From positions 1 through 64,000 of the forward strand of contig NZ_JAAXYO010000107.1 of assembly GCF_018854015.1 (NCBI RefSeq): a stretch of 64,000 nt of DNA, read 5' to 3'. The position numbers were made by a program, and so were the translations under genes. This document shows positions 54,815-62,736 of this stretch, one piece after another. Positions within the stretch are counted from its first letter, which is position 1. Each line of letters starts with the position of its first letter. The stretch comes from Igneacidithiobacillus copahuensis (lineage in GTDB: Bacteria; Pseudomonadota; Gammaproteobacteria; Acidithiobacillales; Acidithiobacillaceae). Below the pieces are notes generated by a model. The model was not told where the DNA came from. It searched no databases and saw only the letters and a program-made list of their open reading frames with translations.

Positions 54815-55209
54815 GCCAGATCCTCGAAGAGCGGAACGACACGATCGAGAAAAAGGAAGACCAGGGGCGATTGATTTCGGTCGTGTAGCATGTGTACATG
54901 CGCCGAGATTGGGCGAATGCGGTAGGTAAAGGTATAGAAGAAGTGCTCATCGAGCTGGCCCTGCGCACGGGCTTGCAGATAACGACCACGGAACAACCGG
55001 CTCGCGGTGCAAGGTGCGACCTCGACAAAAAAATCCTTGCCAATCACCTCCGCGCGCGGCAAGCCACTGAGCCGCTCTTCTGCACTGTTGAACAGCACCA
55101 CTCGTGCCGCATCATCCAGGGCAATAACGCCAAAACCCCAATCTTCGATCTGGCGCTTGTCGATACGCGCGAGTTGATTGCGCCATGCCTGCGGAAAAAA
55201 ATCTTTCAC
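54811..55209 (-). CDS. pyp: Photoactive yellow protein homologue
   Basis: A 132-residue PAS-fold blue-light sensor. It matches Halorhodospira PYP over its length (125 residues there): VIGKDFFVEVAPCTAS holds the chromophore Cys (C67 here, C69 in PYP), and the active-site Glu46 is kept in FNSAEERLSG. Tyr42 is Phe, Thr50 is Ser, Arg52 is Leu and Met100 is Ile, all positions that tune colour or cycle speed. The start is the GTG at 55209 after a GGGGAG site; the frame continues upstream to a TTG at 55236, which has poor ribosome spacing and overlaps the promoter motif. Divergent from the MerR gene. Confidence 0.88.
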   Translation of the reverse strand: MKDFFPQAWRNQLARIDKRQIEDWGFGVIALDDAARVVLFNSAEERLSGLPRAEVIGKDFFVEVAPCTASRLFRGRYLQARAQGQLDEHFFYTFTYRIRPISAHVHMLHDRNQSPLVFLFLDRVVPLFEDLA

Positions 55210-55238
55210 TGACTCCCCTATGTTGAAGGTGTGCAAAC

Positions 55239-55251
55239 TTTTGTACTATAC
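55239..55251 (-). promoter_or_regulatory. Candidate LitR operator at the PYP operon
   Basis: Plus-strand TTTTGTACTATAC, identical over 13 bp to 40570-40582; the flank GTGCAAAC matches GCGCAAA there. It lies 30 bp upstream of the PYP start and about 80 bp from the divergent MerR start. On the minus strand GTATAGTACAAAA would overlap the -10 region. Confidence 0.55.
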
Positions 55252-55333
55252 GGCATAGTGACCTTGGAAACAGTGTAATCCAGCCTCAACCCAGTCTCAA
55301 GTACGTCCTATACAAATAGAGAACGAAAATCCC

Positions 55334-56257
55334 ATGCAAAGCGAAGAAAGCCTATACCCGATCAGCGTCGTCGAACAGGAAACCGGTATTTCCAAGGAAT
55401 TGCTACGGATGTGGGAGCGCCGCTATGAGTTTCCGGTACCCGAACGCGACGGCAGCGGTAATCGCTTGTACAGTCGATCGCAGATTGAACGTTTGCAGAA
55501 CATCAACAAACTGCTGGCTGCCGGCTATCGTCCCGGTTTCGTGGTCGGTGCTGACGAAGAAAAGCTCGATCGCCTACTCGAAGAGCTTCCCGACAGCAGC
55601 ACCAGCAATATCACGCCGGGCGAGTCTCCGTTGCTGGACGATCTCTGGGAGTCTCTGCGCCTGCGGGATTTTCGCACGCATCGAAGGTTGCTGCGCCAGC
55701 AGCTGACTGCCGAGGGGGTGAGACAGTTCATTACACAGATCGCCGCCCCCCTGCAACAACGACTGAGTCGTGCAGAACTGGATGACTCGCTGCCGGGCTT
55801 CAGCCTGCAGATCGCCACGGAGCAGATCCTGGAGACCTTGGCTCTAGCCATAGCTATGCTCCCCCCTCCGGATGCAAAGGCACTGCAGATCGTTCTCGCC
55901 GACCTACCCGGGGAAAACCGCTCGCTCGAACTGCAGATGACCCGCACCCTCTTGCTGAGCAGCGGCGCTGATGTGCTGTTTTTGGGCAGTGAACCGAATA
56001 TGGAGGAGGTGCTCGCCTGCCTACGCCACTGTGCCGTTCCGGTGCTGTTGATCGCGATTTCTGCGGCATCGGTTTCTGCCACTACGCAACAGGCCATTGC
56101 TCATCTGCGTCGCGAGATGCCGGCGCAGAGTACGCTCTGGTTGAGCGGCAGTGGCGCGGAAGAGATCGACGAAGAGGGTGGCGAACCACGCTTTCGGCGC
56201 TTGCGTGAGCTCCTTGAGGCGGTGCAGAGCTGGCAGAACCCGCCGCGATCATCTTGA
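55334..56257 (+). CDS. MerR/LitR-type regulator lacking B12 ligands (class II-like)
   Basis: A 307-residue regulator. Residues 8-70 are a MerR helix-turn-helix (YPISVVEQETGISKELLRMWERRYEFP). The rest matches the B12-binding fold of CarH/LitR. The lower axial His of the GE-x-H segment is Arg196 (GENRSLEL), and the capping W...EH motif is replaced (ATEQ), so it should not bind adenosylcobalamin. Such class II LitR proteins in Pseudomonas work with a separate flavin LOV sensor. Here the divergent neighbour is a PYP, suggesting PYP is the light input. Confidence 0.85.
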   Translation: MQSEESLYPISVVEQETGISKELLRMWERRYEFPVPERDGSGNRLYSRSQIERLQNINKLLAAGYRPGFVVGADEEKLDRLLEELPDSSTSNITPGESPLLDDLWESLRLRDFRTHRRLLRQQLTAEGVRQFITQIAAPLQQRLSRAELDDSLPGFSLQIATEQILETLALAIAMLPPPDAKALQIVLADLPGENRSLELQMTRTLLLSSGADVLFLGSEPNMEEVLACLRHCAVPVLLIAISAASVSATTQQAIAHLRREMPAQSTLWLSGSGAEEIDEEGGEPRFRRLRELLEAVQSWQNPPRSS

Positions 56258-56262
56258 TCATA

Positions 56263-56279
56263 TTTTGTCTAGTACAAAC
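56263..56279 (+). promoter_or_regulatory. Candidate LitR operator at sHdrA
   Basis: The perfect dyad TTTGT-CTAGT-ACAAA (56264-56278) contains TAGTACAAA, the minus-strand form of the core shared by 40570-40582 and 55239-55251. It is 63 bp upstream of the sHdrA start; TTGACA at 56282-56287 could be a -35 element. Confidence 0.5.
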
Positions 56280-56341
56280 TGTTGACAGATAGAAATGCCA
56301 GTACTATGCTCCTCTCATAGGGTCAGCAAAGGAGCAGTGTC

Positions 56342-57397
56342 ATGGCATCTCAAGATACAGTTCTCATCGTTGGTGCGGGTCCGGCAGGGCTATCGGCCGC
56401 TGCCACCGTCGCCGGAATGGGCAAGAAAGCAGTCATCGTCGAGAAAGAAGATGTGCTGGGCGGCGCACCGATAATCTCTGGTTACTCCAAACTTGTGCCC
56501 TCGGGCGAGTGGGCGAAAGACGCCATCGGGCGCATGGTGAGCCGAGTGGACGGCGACGGTAACGTCAGCATCCGCAAATCGACAAAAGTGACGCAATTGG
56601 AGGGCGAAGCGGGCAGCTTTATCGCCACCCTAAGCAACGGTGACAAGGTCGAAGCTGGCAGCATCGTTCTGGCCACAGGCTTCACTCACTTCGATTCCAT
56701 CAACAAACCCGAGTGGGGCTTTGGTACCTACGAGGACGTGTTGACCACCACACAGATGGAGCAGATGGTCGGTATCGGTCAGATTCGGTGTCCCTCTGAT
56801 GGTCGTGTACCAGAACGTGTTGCCATTCTGCTTTGTGTCGGATCCCGTGACCGTCAGATCGGCCGCGAGTGGTGTTCCAAGATCTGTTGTACGGTCTCTG
56901 CTAACCTGGCGATGGAAATCAAAGAATTATCGCCAACGACCGATGTTTTCATCTACTACATGGACATCCGCACCTTCGGTCTCTACGAAGACAAGTTCTA
57001 CTGGAAGAGTCAGGAAGAGTACAAAACCAAGTTCGTCAAGGCACGTATCGCCGAGGTAACCAAGTCCCCCGACGGCCGTTTGCTGGTGAAGGGCGAGGAT
57101 ACCCTGGTCAAGCGCCCCATTGTCATCCCCATGGATATGGTGGTGCACGCCATTGGTATGGATCCCAACGCCCTCAATCCGGAAATCGCCAAGGTGTTCG
57201 GTATTGGTCTGGAGAAGCATGGATTCATCGACCGCGCGGAGCAGTACACGAATAGTCAAGGAACCACGCGCAAGGGCATTTATGTTTGTGGCGCCGCAAC
57301 GGGCCCGGAAACCATCGATGACTCCATCGCGCAGGGGCAGTCGGCGGGCTCCCGAGCGGTGATGGATCTACATCAGCTCACCAAGCTGAGCGCGTAG
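56342..57397 (+). CDS. hdrA: sHdrA-type heterodisulfide reductase-like subunit, stand-alone
   Basis: A 351-residue FAD protein like HdrA of the sulfur-oxidising sHdr system. FAD site VIVGAGPAGLSAAATV, later VLATGFTHFDSI, a cysteine group in LLCVGSRDRQIGREWCSKICC, and FVCGAA-type ending (YVCGAATGPETIDDSI). Normally hdrA lies in hdrC1B1A-hyp-hdrC2B2; here none of those accompany it. It is followed 12 bp later by a 71-residue membrane protein and then a terminator, so the two form their own unit. This is the main hint of a sulfur-oxidising host. Confidence 0.85.
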   Translation: MASQDTVLIVGAGPAGLSAAATVAGMGKKAVIVEKEDVLGGAPIISGYSKLVPSGEWAKDAIGRMVSRVDGDGNVSIRKSTKVTQLEGEAGSFIATLSNGDKVEAGSIVLATGFTHFDSINKPEWGFGTYEDVLTTTQMEQMVGIGQIRCPSDGRVPERVAILLCVGSRDRQIGREWCSKICCTVSANLAMEIKELSPTTDVFIYYMDIRTFGLYEDKFYWKSQEEYKTKFVKARIAEVTKSPDGRLLVKGEDTLVKRPIVIPMDMVVHAIGMDPNALNPEIAKVFGIGLEKHGFIDRAEQYTNSQGTTRKGIYVCGAATGPETIDDSIAQGQSAGSRAVMDLHQLTKLSA

Positions 57398-57409
57398 GAG
57401 GTGGACGGG

Positions 57410-57625
57410 ATGAACGTACACAACTTTTCGTGGATGAAGGCAGGATTTTTCCTGCTCCTCGCCGGACTCTTCGCGAGCCAAGGCTCCGCTAGCCTTCCCT
57501 TCTGGAATTTGAGTGCTGGAATCTTGGGCTTGATTGCCGTTGCCTACGCGTTGAGTGGCTTGGTGCCAAAAGAACATTCCCATGGGGAACTAATCCCCCA
57601 GCGAATACCTGTTCGCAAAGATTGA
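57410..57625 (+). CDS. Small membrane protein cotranscribed with sHdrA
   Basis: A 71-residue protein with two hydrophobic helices (GFFLLLAGLFASQG and AGILGLIAVAYALSGLV) and a basic tail with His/Glu. The ATG at 57410 is chosen because AGGAGG sits 8 bp upstream; an in-frame GTG at 57401 is too close to it. Unknown family; it could anchor sHdrA to the membrane or quinone pool, which is speculation. Confidence 0.7.
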   Translation: MNVHNFSWMKAGFFLLLAGLFASQGSASLPFWNLSAGILGLIAVAYALSGLVPKEHSHGELIPQRIPVRKD

Positions 57626-57642
57626 CTTCTGGTGGCCTATTG

Positions 57643-57667
57643 GGGAGCGTTCGCGCTCCCTTTTTTT
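57643..57667 (+). terminator. Rho-independent terminator after sHdrA unit
   Basis: Perfect stem GGGAGCG/CGCTCCC with a TTCG tetraloop, followed by seven T (57661-57667). It ends the sHdrA transcript, 18 bp after the small membrane gene, and separates it from DUF3833 copy 2. Confidence 0.93.
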
Positions 57668-57720
57668 GCATCTCTCCGCCCGTTTTCGTCGTATCCACTA
57701 CAAGCCAGGAGGACGCCAGC

Positions 57721-58275
57721 ATGACGGTTGACAGCACGAGAGCGTACGCCAAAGGCGTACCCGAATTTCCCCTCGATCAGTTTTTCTCCGGTCCGTTGGC
57801 GGCCAGTGGCATCTTTTGTGATCGCCGCGGCCGGGTACGTAACCGCTTCTTTATGCATCTGTTTGGCGAATGGCAGGGTGAAACAGGGACGCTGGAGGAG
57901 CGTTTCACTTTCCTTGACGACCAGGGCGCGAACAGCCACGCTGAACGCATCTGGAATCTACAGATCACCGACCGCAAAAATTTTCGCGCCACTGCCAAGG
58001 GATCCGCTGGGGACCTGGTGGGCATCGCCGAGGGCGCCTCGGAGGGCTATGCCATGCACTGGCGCTACACCGTTCGCCAACCCGTGGGCGGGAAGTTCTA
58101 CAACCTGCGCACCGATGACCGTATGTATCGCCTGGATGCGGATCATGTCACCAATCATAGTCGAATGCGCTTCTGGGGGATCTTTGTCGGAGAGGCAATC
58201 ATCGAAATTCACCGTCTGCCGGCATCCATGGCGGAACTGGCGAGGACCTACCCACAGCCGGGAGAGTACCGATGA
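57721..58275 (+). CDS. DUF3833 protein, copy 2 (no lipobox)
   Basis: A 184-residue DUF3833 protein: FPLDQFFSGPLAASGIFCDRRGRVRNRFFMHLFGEW, ERFTFLDDQG, YTVRQPVGGKFYNLRTDDRMY. It is clearly paralogous to 45764-46354 but lacks a signal peptide and lipobox, so it is probably cytoplasmic. The ATG at 57721 follows CAGGAGGACGCC. Overlaps the next SDR gene as ATGA. Confidence 0.87.
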   Translation: MTVDSTRAYAKGVPEFPLDQFFSGPLAASGIFCDRRGRVRNRFFMHLFGEWQGETGTLEERFTFLDDQGANSHAERIWNLQITDRKNFRATAKGSAGDLVGIAEGASEGYAMHWRYTVRQPVGGKFYNLRTDDRMYRLDADHVTNHSRMRFWGIFVGEAIIEIHRLPASMAELARTYPQPGEYR

Positions 58276-59033
58276 ACAAAGGCTACTGGCACGGCAAACG
58301 CTGCTGGTTGATTGGTGCCAGCAGCGGCATCGGCGCTGCCACCGCCCAGGCCCTGCACGCGGCCGGGGCACGGGTGGCAATCACTGCGCGCAGCGCCGAC
58401 AAACTTCAGCAGGTCTTGCCGAACGGAGAAAACGCATTGTTGCTCCCCGCGGATGTTCGGGAAGCCGCGAGTCTTGAGGAGGCACACGCGCAGATCCTAC
58501 GTCACTGGCAGGGGCTTGATTTGCTGCTCTATCTGGCCGGGGCCTATGCACCAGCGCGCAGCTGGGAACTCGATCTGCAGCAGGCAGAAAGCATCCTCGA
58601 CGTCAATTATCGCGGTGCCCTGCGTACCCTGGCGGCGGCGTTACCCGGTTGGGAAGCGCGCGGTCCCGGAAAAATCGTTCTGGTCTCCAGCATTGCTGCC
58701 CTGCGCGGGCTGCCACAGTCGCTCTATTATGGCCCGAGCAAGGCAGCACTCACTCATCTGGCCGAGGTTCTGCGCCTGGATCTCGAACCCCGTGGCTTTG
58801 GCGTGCAGGTGGCGCATCCTGGCTTCGTCGCCACTCCGCTGACCGCGCAGAATGATTTTGCCATGCCCCATCTACTGCAACCAGAAGAGGCAGCCCAAAC
58901 CCTACTGAAAGGTATGCAAAGTCAGCGCTTCGCCATCGAATTCCCTCCCGCCTTTACCCGCCGCTTTCACGTGCTGCGCTGTCTTCCCTATCGCTGGTAT
59001 TTTCCCCTTATCCGCCGTGCCACTGGCCTCTGA
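58272..59033 (+). CDS. Short-chain dehydrogenase/reductase
   Basis: A 253-residue classical SDR: GASSGIGAATAQAL cofactor motif, NYRGALRTLAA, and an intact catalytic set, SSIAALRGLPQSLYYGPSK (Ser, Tyr, Lys). Coupled to DUF3833 copy 2. SDR-DUF3833 pairs occur in light/singlet-oxygen regulons with CFA genes; the substrate is unknown. Confidence 0.9.
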   Translation: MNKGYWHGKRCWLIGASSGIGAATAQALHAAGARVAITARSADKLQQVLPNGENALLLPADVREAASLEEAHAQILRHWQGLDLLLYLAGAYAPARSWELDLQQAESILDVNYRGALRTLAAALPGWEARGPGKIVLVSSIAALRGLPQSLYYGPSKAALTHLAEVLRLDLEPRGFGVQVAHPGFVATPLTAQNDFAMPHLLQPEEAAQTLLKGMQSQRFAIEFPPAFTRRFHVLRCLPYRWYFPLIRRATGL

Positions 59034-59088
59034 GGCAAAACGCGCTGTCATTGCCTAGACTGAAAAGGCAAGAGAAGAGGAGGCGACG

Positions 59089-59643
59089 ATGACTGCAGAA
59101 ATGAAAGTATTCAGCACCGGTATTGATCCTGAAGACTGGATTCCACAACGCTTTGCCCAACCCGGAGAAGGGAAGATCCCGCCCATCAGCTGGCTCCATG
59201 TTCCCGCCACGGCCAAGAGCCTTATCCTGCTGATGGAACATCGCGGCGCAACAGCCGGAGAGCGGATCCACTGGCTGGTCTACGACATCCCGGTGAGTGC
59301 TGCGGGTATTCCCGAGGGTGGACCGATTCCGGAGGGGGCCAAGGTCGGAAAAAATGACTTCGGGTCCACCGGCTATCACCCACCGGTAGGCGACCCTGGC
59401 CATAAGTTGCAGCACTATGATTTCCATCTTCTGGCTTGTGATTTGCCCAATCTGGGACTAGCGGAAGGAGCCAGTTGGGAGGCGGTCAAAGAAGAACTCC
59501 GCAAGCAACGTGATCCTGGCGATATCGCGCCGCCCCCGGCCGACGATCCACAGGCCGTCGAATTCCATCCCCTGGGACATGTGATCGACCGAGCGGAATT
59601 CAGTGGACACTTTGCCCTCGATACGGACAAACCGGCTCAGTAA
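59089..59643 (+). CDS. YbhB/PEBP-family protein
   Basis: A 184-residue phosphatidylethanolamine-binding-protein-like protein: LILLMEHRGA, HWLVYDIPVSAAGIPEGG, KNDFGSTGYHPPVGDPGHKLQHYDFHLLA. No signal peptide. A good GAGGAGGCGACG site precedes the ATG. Function in bacteria is undefined; ligand pocket residues are present. Confidence 0.87.
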   Translation: MTAEMKVFSTGIDPEDWIPQRFAQPGEGKIPPISWLHVPATAKSLILLMEHRGATAGERIHWLVYDIPVSAAGIPEGGPIPEGAKVGKNDFGSTGYHPPVGDPGHKLQHYDFHLLACDLPNLGLAEGASWEAVKEELRKQRDPGDIAPPPADDPQAVEFHPLGHVIDRAEFSGHFALDTDKPAQ

Positions 59644-59667
59644 TCTGGCATTGTAGATCAACTCGCT

Positions 59668-59697
59668 ATGCATCTGGGTCACTTGACCCCGATGCAT
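59668..59697. repeat. 30-bp inverted repeat between PEBP and antiporter genes
   Basis: Arms ATGCATC and GATGCAT are joined by an inner GGGTCA/TGACCC stem with single-base bulges. It is a strong hairpin without a T-run, so it may end transcription weakly or act as a transcript-stabilising or protein site. The antiporter start is 42 bp downstream. Confidence 0.6.
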
Positions 59698-59738
59698 GAG
59701 GCCTTATGCTGGCTCTTCCCTAGTTGGCGGAGAGCGCG

Positions 59739-61595
59739 ATGGACGTGATGTTGCTTCTGGCGGCCCTGGTAATCCTTGCCGCCGCGAGTCAATGGTTGGC
59801 CTGGCGCCTGCGCCTTCCAGCAATTTTATTGCTACTTCTCATCGGCATCCTCATCGGTCCAGTCTTCGGGCTATTAAAGCCCGACGAGCTTTTTGGGCCT
59901 TTGCTCTTTCCCGGCATTTCCCTCGCTGTCGCCGTCATTCTCTTCGAGGGCTCTTTGAGTCTGGAATTTCGGGAGCTCGGCAAACTCGGCCGCGTCGTAC
60001 GGCGCATGGTGGGTCTTGGGGCCATCAGTAGCTGGTTGATCCTTGCGGTTGCGACGCGTTGGATCACCGGTTTTCCCTGGTCAATGTCGATTCTCTTTGG
60101 CGCCGTGATCGTGGTATCCGGCCCTACCGTTATCGGCCCAGTGTTACGTGCCGCACGACCCAACGACAAGATTCGCAATGTGCTGATGTGGGAAAGTATT
60201 CTCATCGATCCAATCGGCGCGGTGCTGGCCGTCTTGGTATTTTCGGGGGTCATCGCCCATCAGGGGAATAGTGGCCTGTGGACTGCAGTCGAGCTCTTTT
60301 TCAGCACCGTCGCTCTGGGCTTCGGACTCGGCTGCGGCGCTGGCTATGGCTTGGGAAGACTGCTGCGCAACCGGGCCATTCCCGACTATCTGCACGGCAT
60401 TGTCGCCCTGGGCACGGTATTCATCGTCTTTGCCATCGCCAATTCCCTGGTGCATGAATCTGGACTGCTGGCAGTGACCATCATGGGTATCTGGCTTGCG
60501 AATATGCGCAATGTGCCGCGCGAACATATTCTCAATTTCAAAGAGAGTCTGTCCATCCTTCTGATTTCCCTATTATTTCTGTTGCTCGCCGCGCGTCTGG
60601 AATTGGCCGCATTGGCCGAGGTTCTGCTCTGGGGATTTGCTCTGTACTTGGTCATTCAACTTCTCGCCCAGCCCTTCAAGATACTCCTGGCCTATGATCG
60701 TCGCGAAACTCTCTCCTGGCGCGAGCGGGCGCTGACCGCCTGGATCGCCCCACGCGGCATTGTCGCTGCGGCGGGCGCCCCGGTCTACGCCGAGCAACTA
60801 CAGACGCAGCACTATCCCGATGCCCAACTCTTCGTTCCTCTCACTTTCGCGGTCATCATCATCACGGTGTTGAGTGCAAGTTTCAGCAGCCGCCCACTGG
60901 CACGCCTGCTGCGCGTAGCCGAAACGGAACCACGCGGCGTCCTGATCATCGGCGCCAACCCACTGGCCATGGCCATAGCAGAGCAGCTTCGCCAATGGAA
61001 ATTTCGTCCCCTCTTGGTAGATGATGACTTTGCACAGATCCGCAATGCACGCATGCAGGGAGTCCCCACCTTTTATGGCTCACCGGTCTCGGAAGCTGCC
61101 GACCGCGAGCTCGATCTGGTAGGCGTCGGTTATCTGCTCGCCCTCTCTACCGATCGGGCACGGAATCTGGTGGCCAGTCTGCGCTATACCCCAGAATTTG
61201 GTGCCCACGGGGTCTTCAGCCTTCCGGATGGTAGCCAGAAGCGGAACAGTGCTCGCTGGCGCATGGCGCGTCGTCACCGCCAGCAATATCTCTTTGCTCC
61301 CACAGCCACGGCAGAGGAGTTATTGCAGCGTCTGGAAAACGGGTGGACGGTGAAAGTTACCAAACTCTCCGAACAATTCGCTTGGGAGGCCTATCGCCGG
61401 CAATTTGCCGAGGCGGGGTTCCTGCCGCTATTTTTGCTGCGCGGGGAGCGCTTGCTGCCTTTTGTTGCCGGAGTGCCCGACGAAGCGATCCTGCCCAAAC
61501 CCGGTGATCAGGTAATGGCCTTGGTGGCTCTGCAACGCAAAGAGCGTGAAGGCGAGCGCAGCGCCAGCGAGTCATCATCTGCAATAGAACCGTGA
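59739..61595 (+). CDS. CPA1-type Na+(K+)/H+ antiporter with TrkA-N domain
   Basis: A 618-residue protein: about 12 membrane helices (residues 1-390, LLLIGILIGPVFG; SGPTVIGPVL; WIAPRGIVAAA) followed by a cytoplasmic TrkA-N/RCK nucleotide-binding domain (LIIGANPLAMAIAEQL, STDRARNLVASLRYTPEFG). It exchanges monovalent cations for protons at the inner membrane. The ATG at 59739 is chosen over a TTG at 59724 because of GGAGAG upstream. Confidence 0.9.
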   Translation: MDVMLLLAALVILAAASQWLAWRLRLPAILLLLLIGILIGPVFGLLKPDELFGPLLFPGISLAVAVILFEGSLSLEFRELGKLGRVVRRMVGLGAISSWLILAVATRWITGFPWSMSILFGAVIVVSGPTVIGPVLRAARPNDKIRNVLMWESILIDPIGAVLAVLVFSGVIAHQGNSGLWTAVELFFSTVALGFGLGCGAGYGLGRLLRNRAIPDYLHGIVALGTVFIVFAIANSLVHESGLLAVTIMGIWLANMRNVPREHILNFKESLSILLISLLFLLLAARLELAALAEVLLWGFALYLVIQLLAQPFKILLAYDRRETLSWRERALTAWIAPRGIVAAAGAPVYAEQLQTQHYPDAQLFVPLTFAVIIITVLSASFSSRPLARLLRVAETEPRGVLIIGANPLAMAIAEQLRQWKFRPLLVDDDFAQIRNARMQGVPTFYGSPVSEAADRELDLVGVGYLLALSTDRARNLVASLRYTPEFGAHGVFSLPDGSQKRNSARWRMARRHRQQYLFAPTATAEELLQRLENGWTVKVTKLSEQFAWEAYRRQFAEAGFLPLFLLRGERLLPFVAGVPDEAILPKPGDQVMALVALQRKEREGERSASESSSAIEP

Positions 61596-61608
61596 AACGC
61601 GAAGGAGC

Positions 61609-62736
61609 TCAGCCAGCGTATTGTTTTTGTACCCACTGGGCATAGGCGTCCCCCAGCAGGGGCTGCCACCAGTCGGAATGCTGCAGGTACCAATCCACCG
61701 TCTTGCGAATACCCTCGGCAAAACTGTGTTGCGGCGTGTAGCCGAGTTCTCTGCCGATTTTGCTGGCATCTATGGCATAGCGACGGTCGTGACCGGGGCG
61801 GTCTTTGACGTAGCTGATCAGACGTTCCGCCGCTTTGCCCTGGGCCGGTGCGGCATGGGGAAAGCGCTGAGCGAGGGAGCTGTCGGCAGCAAAGGCCGTA
61901 TCCAGAAGTTCGCAAATCAAGCGCACGATATCGAGGTTGGTCCACTCATTATGCCCCCCAATGTTGTAGCTTTCCCCTTCCTCACCGCGCTCCAGAATCA
62001 GGCCGATGCCTTGGCAATGATCTTCAACGAAGAGCCAGTCGCGGACCTGCTGCCCGTCACCATAAATGGGCAGAGGGCGGCCATGGAGAATATTGAGTAT
62101 CACTAGGGGGATGAGTTTTTCCGGAAAGTGATACGGCCCGTAATTGTTGGAACAATTACTGGTCGTCGTGCGCAGGCCATAGGTGTGCTGATAGGCCCGC
62201 ACTAGGTGGTCCGAGGCCGCCTTGCTGGCGGCATAGGGCGAATTGGGCGCGTAGGGCGTGTCCTCGCGGAAGGGCGGGTCCTGCGGCCCGAGGGTGCCAT
62301 AGACTTCGTCGGTAGAGATGTGATGAAAACGATGCGGGATGACTCCACCTGGCGCGTCCAGCCACACCTTGCGCGCCGCCCGCAGGAGGCTGTGGGTACC
62401 GAGAATGTTGGTATGCAGGAAGGCATCCGGGTCGTGGATGGAACGGTCGACGTGACTCTCGGCGGCAAAGTGGACGATGGTGTTGAGCTTGTGTTCGTGC
62501 AAGAGCTTTTCCACCAGCGGCGTATCGTTGATGTCCCCTTCGGCAAAGTGGAATCCTGCCTGATTCATCAACCCGGCGAGGCTCGCCTGGTTACCGGCAT
62601 AGGTCAGGGCATCAAGTACCACCAAGTGGCCCTGCGGAAAGCGCTGCCGCCAATAATGGCAAAAATTGGCGCCGATAAAACCCGCCCCCCCCGTCACCAA
62701 GAGCCGCATCTCTGCCGGCATCAACTTTTCAGCCAT
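61609..62736 (-). CDS. rfbB: dTDP-glucose 4,6-dehydratase
   Basis: A 375-residue extended SDR: LLVTGGAGFIGANFCHYW for NAD, HFAAESHVDRSI, the catalytic YGTL/DE and YAASKAASDHLVRAY, and SNNYGPYHFPEKLIP. Second step of dTDP-L-rhamnose synthesis for LPS or exopolysaccharide. It overlaps rfbD by 8 bp; the order rfbC-rfbD-rfbB is on the minus strand. rfbA is not in the window. Confidence 0.95.
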   Translation of the reverse strand: MAEKLMPAEMRLLVTGGAGFIGANFCHYWRQRFPQGHLVVLDALTYAGNQASLAGLMNQAGFHFAEGDINDTPLVEKLLHEHKLNTIVHFAAESHVDRSIHDPDAFLHTNILGTHSLLRAARKVWLDAPGGVIPHRFHHISTDEVYGTLGPQDPPFREDTPYAPNSPYAASKAASDHLVRAYQHTYGLRTTTSNCSNNYGPYHFPEKLIPLVILNILHGRPLPIYGDGQQVRDWLFVEDHCQGIGLILERGEEGESYNIGGHNEWTNLDIVRLICELLDTAFAADSSLAQRFPHAAPAQGKAAERLISYVKDRPGHDRRYAIDASKIGRELGYTPQHSFAEGIRKTVDWYLQHSDWWQPLLGDAYAQWVQKQYAG

